Source of the DNA: Oscillospiraceae bacterium
Lineage (GTDB): Bacteria; Bacillota; Clostridia; Oscillospirales; Ruminococcaceae
Assembly (NCBI GenBank): GCA_022768245.1
Contig: JALEMR010000051.1
Span: 1 to 64,000, forward strand
DNA length: 64,000 nt
Reading direction: 5' to 3'
Shown here in pieces: positions 61,674 to 64,000 of the stretch. The notes below the pieces were generated by a model. The model was given only the letters and a program-made list of their open reading frames with translations, was not told where the DNA came from and searched no databases. The first letter of the stretch is position 1; every line of letters starts with the position of its first letter. Position numbers and translations under genes: made by a program.

Positions 61674-62339
61674 CTATTGTCTGTTGAAATAATCTATGCC
61701 GTCGTCGGGCTTGAAGTAGGTTCGGATATATCCGTCGGTGGATAACACCACAAATTCTCCCGTAGCTTCGAGAAAATAGATATCGTCACCGTCCTCCTTT
61801 TCGGTCTTATGGAGCGCGTCGGGGGAACTGATGACCTTGTTTGCTCCGTCAAGATATTCCTGTGCAGTGGAATAGCCGAACTCGCTGCCGTGCTTCCGGA
61901 AATGCTCTTCAAGGTAGCTGTCATAACGGAATGTGTAGTATTTTTCGGGCTCCTTTACGGTGACCTTAAGCCTTGCGTATATTTTTGAGCCGTCTGTAGC
62001 CCTTACATATATTACGGCAGTGCCTTTGCTTACTGCGGTTATCTTTCCCTTAGAGGATACCTTGGCGACCTTACTGTTTGACGATGAATAGGAAAGCTTT
62101 GTATTTGTCGCATTTGTGGGAGTTATCTTTCGTTTTATTTTGTAGGTATCACCCTCGGTGAGGGTTATTGATGAAGCGGACAGCTTTATCGACTTGATCT
62201 TTATTGATGAATTGCTTCCGTGATTGGAAGATACGGCGGTCAAAGATACTGTGTCAACAGGCTGTGCGGATGTGTTTATTCCCGCAATGCCCGCAATCAT
62301 TACCGCACAGGTCAGCAGTGAAATGAGTTTTTTCAGCAT
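61674..62339 (-). CDS. Secreted Ig-like (BIG2) protein with toxin-like C-terminal domain
   Basis: A 221-residue exported protein. The signal peptide is residues 1-26 (cleavage near TSAQ). A BIG2 domain at 46-128 is strongly similar to that of the adjacent endoglucanase. The C-terminal 90 residues carry LEEHFRKHGSEFGYSTAQEY (His 146 and 150) and end with the conserved-looking phrase STDGYIRTYFKPDDGIDYF (Arg 206, Lys 210). This resembles small nuclease-like domains at the C-termini of polymorphic and LXG/WapA-type toxins. The resemblance is from memory of the pattern, so confidence in the toxin role is limited. No immunity-like gene is adjacent. Confidence 0.68.
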   Translation of the reverse strand: MLKKLISLLTCAVMIAGIAGINTSAQPVDTVSLTAVSSNHGSNSSIKIKSIKLSASSITLTEGDTYKIKRKITPTNATNTKLSYSSSNSKVAKVSSKGKITAVSKGTAVIYVRATDGSKIYARLKVTVKEPEKYYTFRYDSYLEEHFRKHGSEFGYSTAQEYLDGANKVISSPDALHKTEKEDGDDIYFLEATGEFVVLSTDGYIRTYFKPDDGIDYFNRQ

Positions 62340-62514
62340 GAATATTCGCTTCCTTTTGATAAATTATTCGGATATATTATATCACCTAAACCACAAAATG
62401 TCAAGCTTTTGACGGGAAATATGAGAGGATTTTACTCAGAGTTCTGCGTGAAAATCGGAATATTTTCAGGAAAAAAGTATAGTTTACTGATTGATTACAA
62501 AGTCGAATTATGTC

Positions 62515-62543
62515 TTGACATCGGGAAAAATAAATTATATAAT
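62515..62543 (+). promoter_or_regulatory. Consensus promoter of the SGNH-NodB gene
   Basis: TTGACA (62515-62520), a 17-base spacer and TATAAT (62538-62543). The leader runs to the ATG at 62629. Confidence 0.88.
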
Positions 62544-62582
62544 AGAAAATGTAGAACAGAAAAAAATAATTTTATACTGAAC

Positions 62583-62632
62583 GAAAGGAGAGCTTTTTCG
62601 ATTTTTTATCGAAAATCATGGACAACAAATGA
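62583..62632 (+). promoter_or_regulatory. Structured ribosome-binding region of the SGNH-NodB gene
   Basis: GAAAGGAG (62583-62590) is 38 bases before the ATG. Between them lies a hairpin TTTTCGAT/ATCGAAAA (62595-62615) and a four-codon frame, ATG 62618 to TGA 62632, that overlaps the true start by ATGA. Confidence 0.5.
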
Positions 62633-64000
62633 ATAAAAAGATCACGGCTGCTGCAGCTGCTTTGCTTGCAGTAAGCCTTATAACAGCCTGCGGTCAGCAA
62701 GGCGATTCGGATATCGACGCTGACGCTTCTTCACAGGATACTGCTTTCGAATCCTCATATAGTGACGTTTCACAGTCTGCGGAATCTGAGGTCGCTACGG
62801 TAAGCATGCCTGTTGTTACAGAAGCGGAGCCCGAAAATGTTTCTGCAGTTAAGCCTTATCTCAGCGAAATAATGTTCGTGGGAGACGATATGTGCGCAGG
62901 ACTCACATATAATTCTGAGGTCGATAAGAATATGGTATTTGCCGAAAACGGTATGGCAGCTTCCGATATTCTTGACCATTCCTTTGAAAACGGCAATATT
63001 GTTGACTTTGCAGCGGAGAATAAGCCTATGTATATATACGTATGGCTTGGAATAAATGACCTGTCTTACTGCAACGATTATGCCTACTATGTGAATATGA
63101 AATCTGTGATAACCGCTCTGCACGAGGCTTCGCCCGACAGTATCATCGCAGTGATGTCTCTGCCGCCTGTGGCTTCTGTCAGCTCCTGGGATAACGATGT
63201 ATGCGGCGGAGGTGCAAGCTACGATATCTCTGTATATCAGGATACTATCGAGGGTCTTGTTTCCGATCTGGCTTCGGAAAAGATCGTCTGCATTGATTCA
63301 TCGTCTGTCCTTAAGAACGAAAACGGACGTCTTGACGAGGGCTTTGACAGCGGTGACGGTCTGCATATCAATGAATCGGGCTATGACGCAGTATGCAGTT
63401 ATATAAACGTTAACCGTTTTTATAACGAATCTATGGGCGATGTCAAGGCGGAAAATATGCCTGTTGTTACGGAATCGCCTGTTTCCGATGAGAACCCGGA
63501 TATTACAGATACCGAAACAGATGTGGCAGAGGAATCAAAAACTGCTGATACGGAGATCATCGGCAAGGACGATCTGAAGGCTGAACGTGAGCCTTATACG
63601 GTGAGCAGTCCAAAGGTGTGCTATCTGACCTTCGACGACGGTCCGTCGGATAATTCGGAGGCTATCCTTGATATTTTGAAGGAAAATGATATAAAGGCGA
63701 CATTTTTCGTGGTTGGCTGGTGTGTGGACGGCAGAGAGGATATTCTGCAGCGCATGGTCGATGAAGGACATACTATCGGTATACACACGTATTCTCATGA
63801 TTATGAGGAGATATACGAGTCCAAGGAAGCCTATGTTGATGATTTCGAAAAGGTCTATAATGTAATATATGATACAGTGGGCGTAAGGCCGTGGCTTTTC
63901 AGATATCCCGGCGGAAGCTATAACAACTTTAACAAGGACGTCGCCGATGATATAATCACCGAAATGAACGGCAGGGGATTTACTTACTTTGACTGGTCCT
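62629..64000 (+). CDS. Lipoprotein fusing an SGNH-like domain to a NodB deacetylase (3' end outside window)
   Basis: An open frame of at least 457 codons that leaves the window. The lipobox LITAC puts the lipid on Cys 21. Residues about 75-265 form an SGNH/GDSL-hydrolase-like domain with block III GIND (141-144) and block V DGLH (Asp 243, His 246). Block I reads FVGDDM, with Asp 87 where the nucleophilic Ser should be. After a Thr/Glu-rich linker, a NodB/CE4 domain starts near 325 with YLTFDDGPSD (Asp 336, 337), IGIHTYSH (His 386, 390) and RYPGGSYN. Together this suggests an envelope polysaccharide deacetylase with a carbohydrate-binding or inactive esterase module. The signal sequence supports ATG 62629. 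Confidence 0.85.
   Translation, partial: MNKKITAAAAALLAVSLITACGQQGDSDIDADASSQDTAFESSYSDVSQSAESEVATVSMPVVTEAEPENVSAVKPYLSEIMFVGDDMCAGLTYNSEVDKNMVFAENGMAASDILDHSFENGNIVDFAAENKPMYIYVWLGINDLSYCNDYAYYVNMKSVITALHEASPDSIIAVMSLPPVASVSSWDNDVCGGGASYDISVYQDTIEGLVSDLASEKIVCIDSSSVLKNENGRLDEGFDSGDGLHINESGYDAVCSYINVNRFYNESMGDVKAENMPVVTESPVSDENPDITDTETDVAEESKTADTEIIGKDDLKAEREPYTVSSPKVCYLTFDDGPSDNSEAILDILKENDIKATFFVVGWCVDGREDILQRMVDEGHTIGIHTYSHDYEEIYESKEAYVDDFEKVYNVIYDTVGVRPWLFRYPGGSYNNFNKDVADDIITEMNGRGFTYFDWS

Overview
The window is a chromosomal segment of a cellulose- and cellobiose-using Firmicute of the class Clostridia, most likely a Ruminococcus of the R. albus / R. champanellensis type. This assignment is an inference. 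It rests on a GH94 cellobiose phosphorylase, a permuted-domain GH3 beta-glucosidase and a GH5 endoglucanase with a bacterial Ig-like domain. It also rests on clostridial housekeeping order (yicC-remA-gmk-rpoZ-priA-def-fmt-rsmB-rlmN-stp-prkC-rsgA-thiN-spoVM), HrcA/CIRCE control of groESL, and SigA promoters with TTGACA-17-TATAAT spacing. No rRNA, tRNA, CRISPR array, prophage or complete insertion sequence was found.

Layout. 0-4.5 kb: end of aspS, a NodB-type deacetylase lipoprotein, an unknown membrane-anchored protein, the clamp-loader subunit delta', a PH-domain protein and an FkbM methyltransferase. 4.6-9.1 kb: asnS, then a LytTR - DUF3021 - small Cys-rich protein - ABC transporter operon. 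9.2-12.4 kb: a degenerate LCP-like protein, a SLOG protein and alr, flanked by two different intergenic tandem repeats. 12.6-25.9 kb: an SLH surface protein, aspartate kinase, a chemoreceptor, a DEAD-box helicase, an Orn/Lys/Arg-type decarboxylase, an aspartate-type aminotransferase, a HAD phosphatase and an ABC exporter. 26-38 kb: cellobiose phosphorylase, an unknown secreted protein, groESL, a very long coiled-coil protein with a GrpE-like C-terminus, MarR plus permuted GH3, and DUF6465. 38.2-40.5 kb: an amino-acid ABC importer whose binding protein is circularly permuted. 40.6-53.9 kb: a long housekeeping operon of nucleotide, translation-maturation and Ser/Thr phosphorylation genes ending at spoVM. 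54-60 kb: a mosaic hairpin element, ylmC, rpsB-tsf, trmN6, rsmI and gdhA, then a second copy of the element. 60-64 kb: a GH5 endoglucanase, an Ig-like protein with a toxin-like C-terminus, and the start of an SGNH-NodB fusion that leaves the window.

How the genes work together. Endoglucanase, cellobiose phosphorylase and beta-glucosidase cover outer-chain attack and the two routes of cellobiose breakdown. The cellobiose phosphorylase leader carries an exact match to a cre/LacI-type operator. Aspartate aminotransferase, aspartate kinase and glutamate dehydrogenase form a nitrogen/aspartate-family set. PrkC/Stp, RemA, SpoVM and YlmC are envelope, matrix and sporulation functions.

Most interesting observations: the circularly permuted solute-binding protein; two related mosaic inverted-repeat elements; a coiled-coil protein with exact 49-residue repeats and a GrpE-like tail; a secreted Ig-like protein with a toxin-like domain; an SGNH domain lacking its serine; and two genes whose best start appears to be ATC or ATT.
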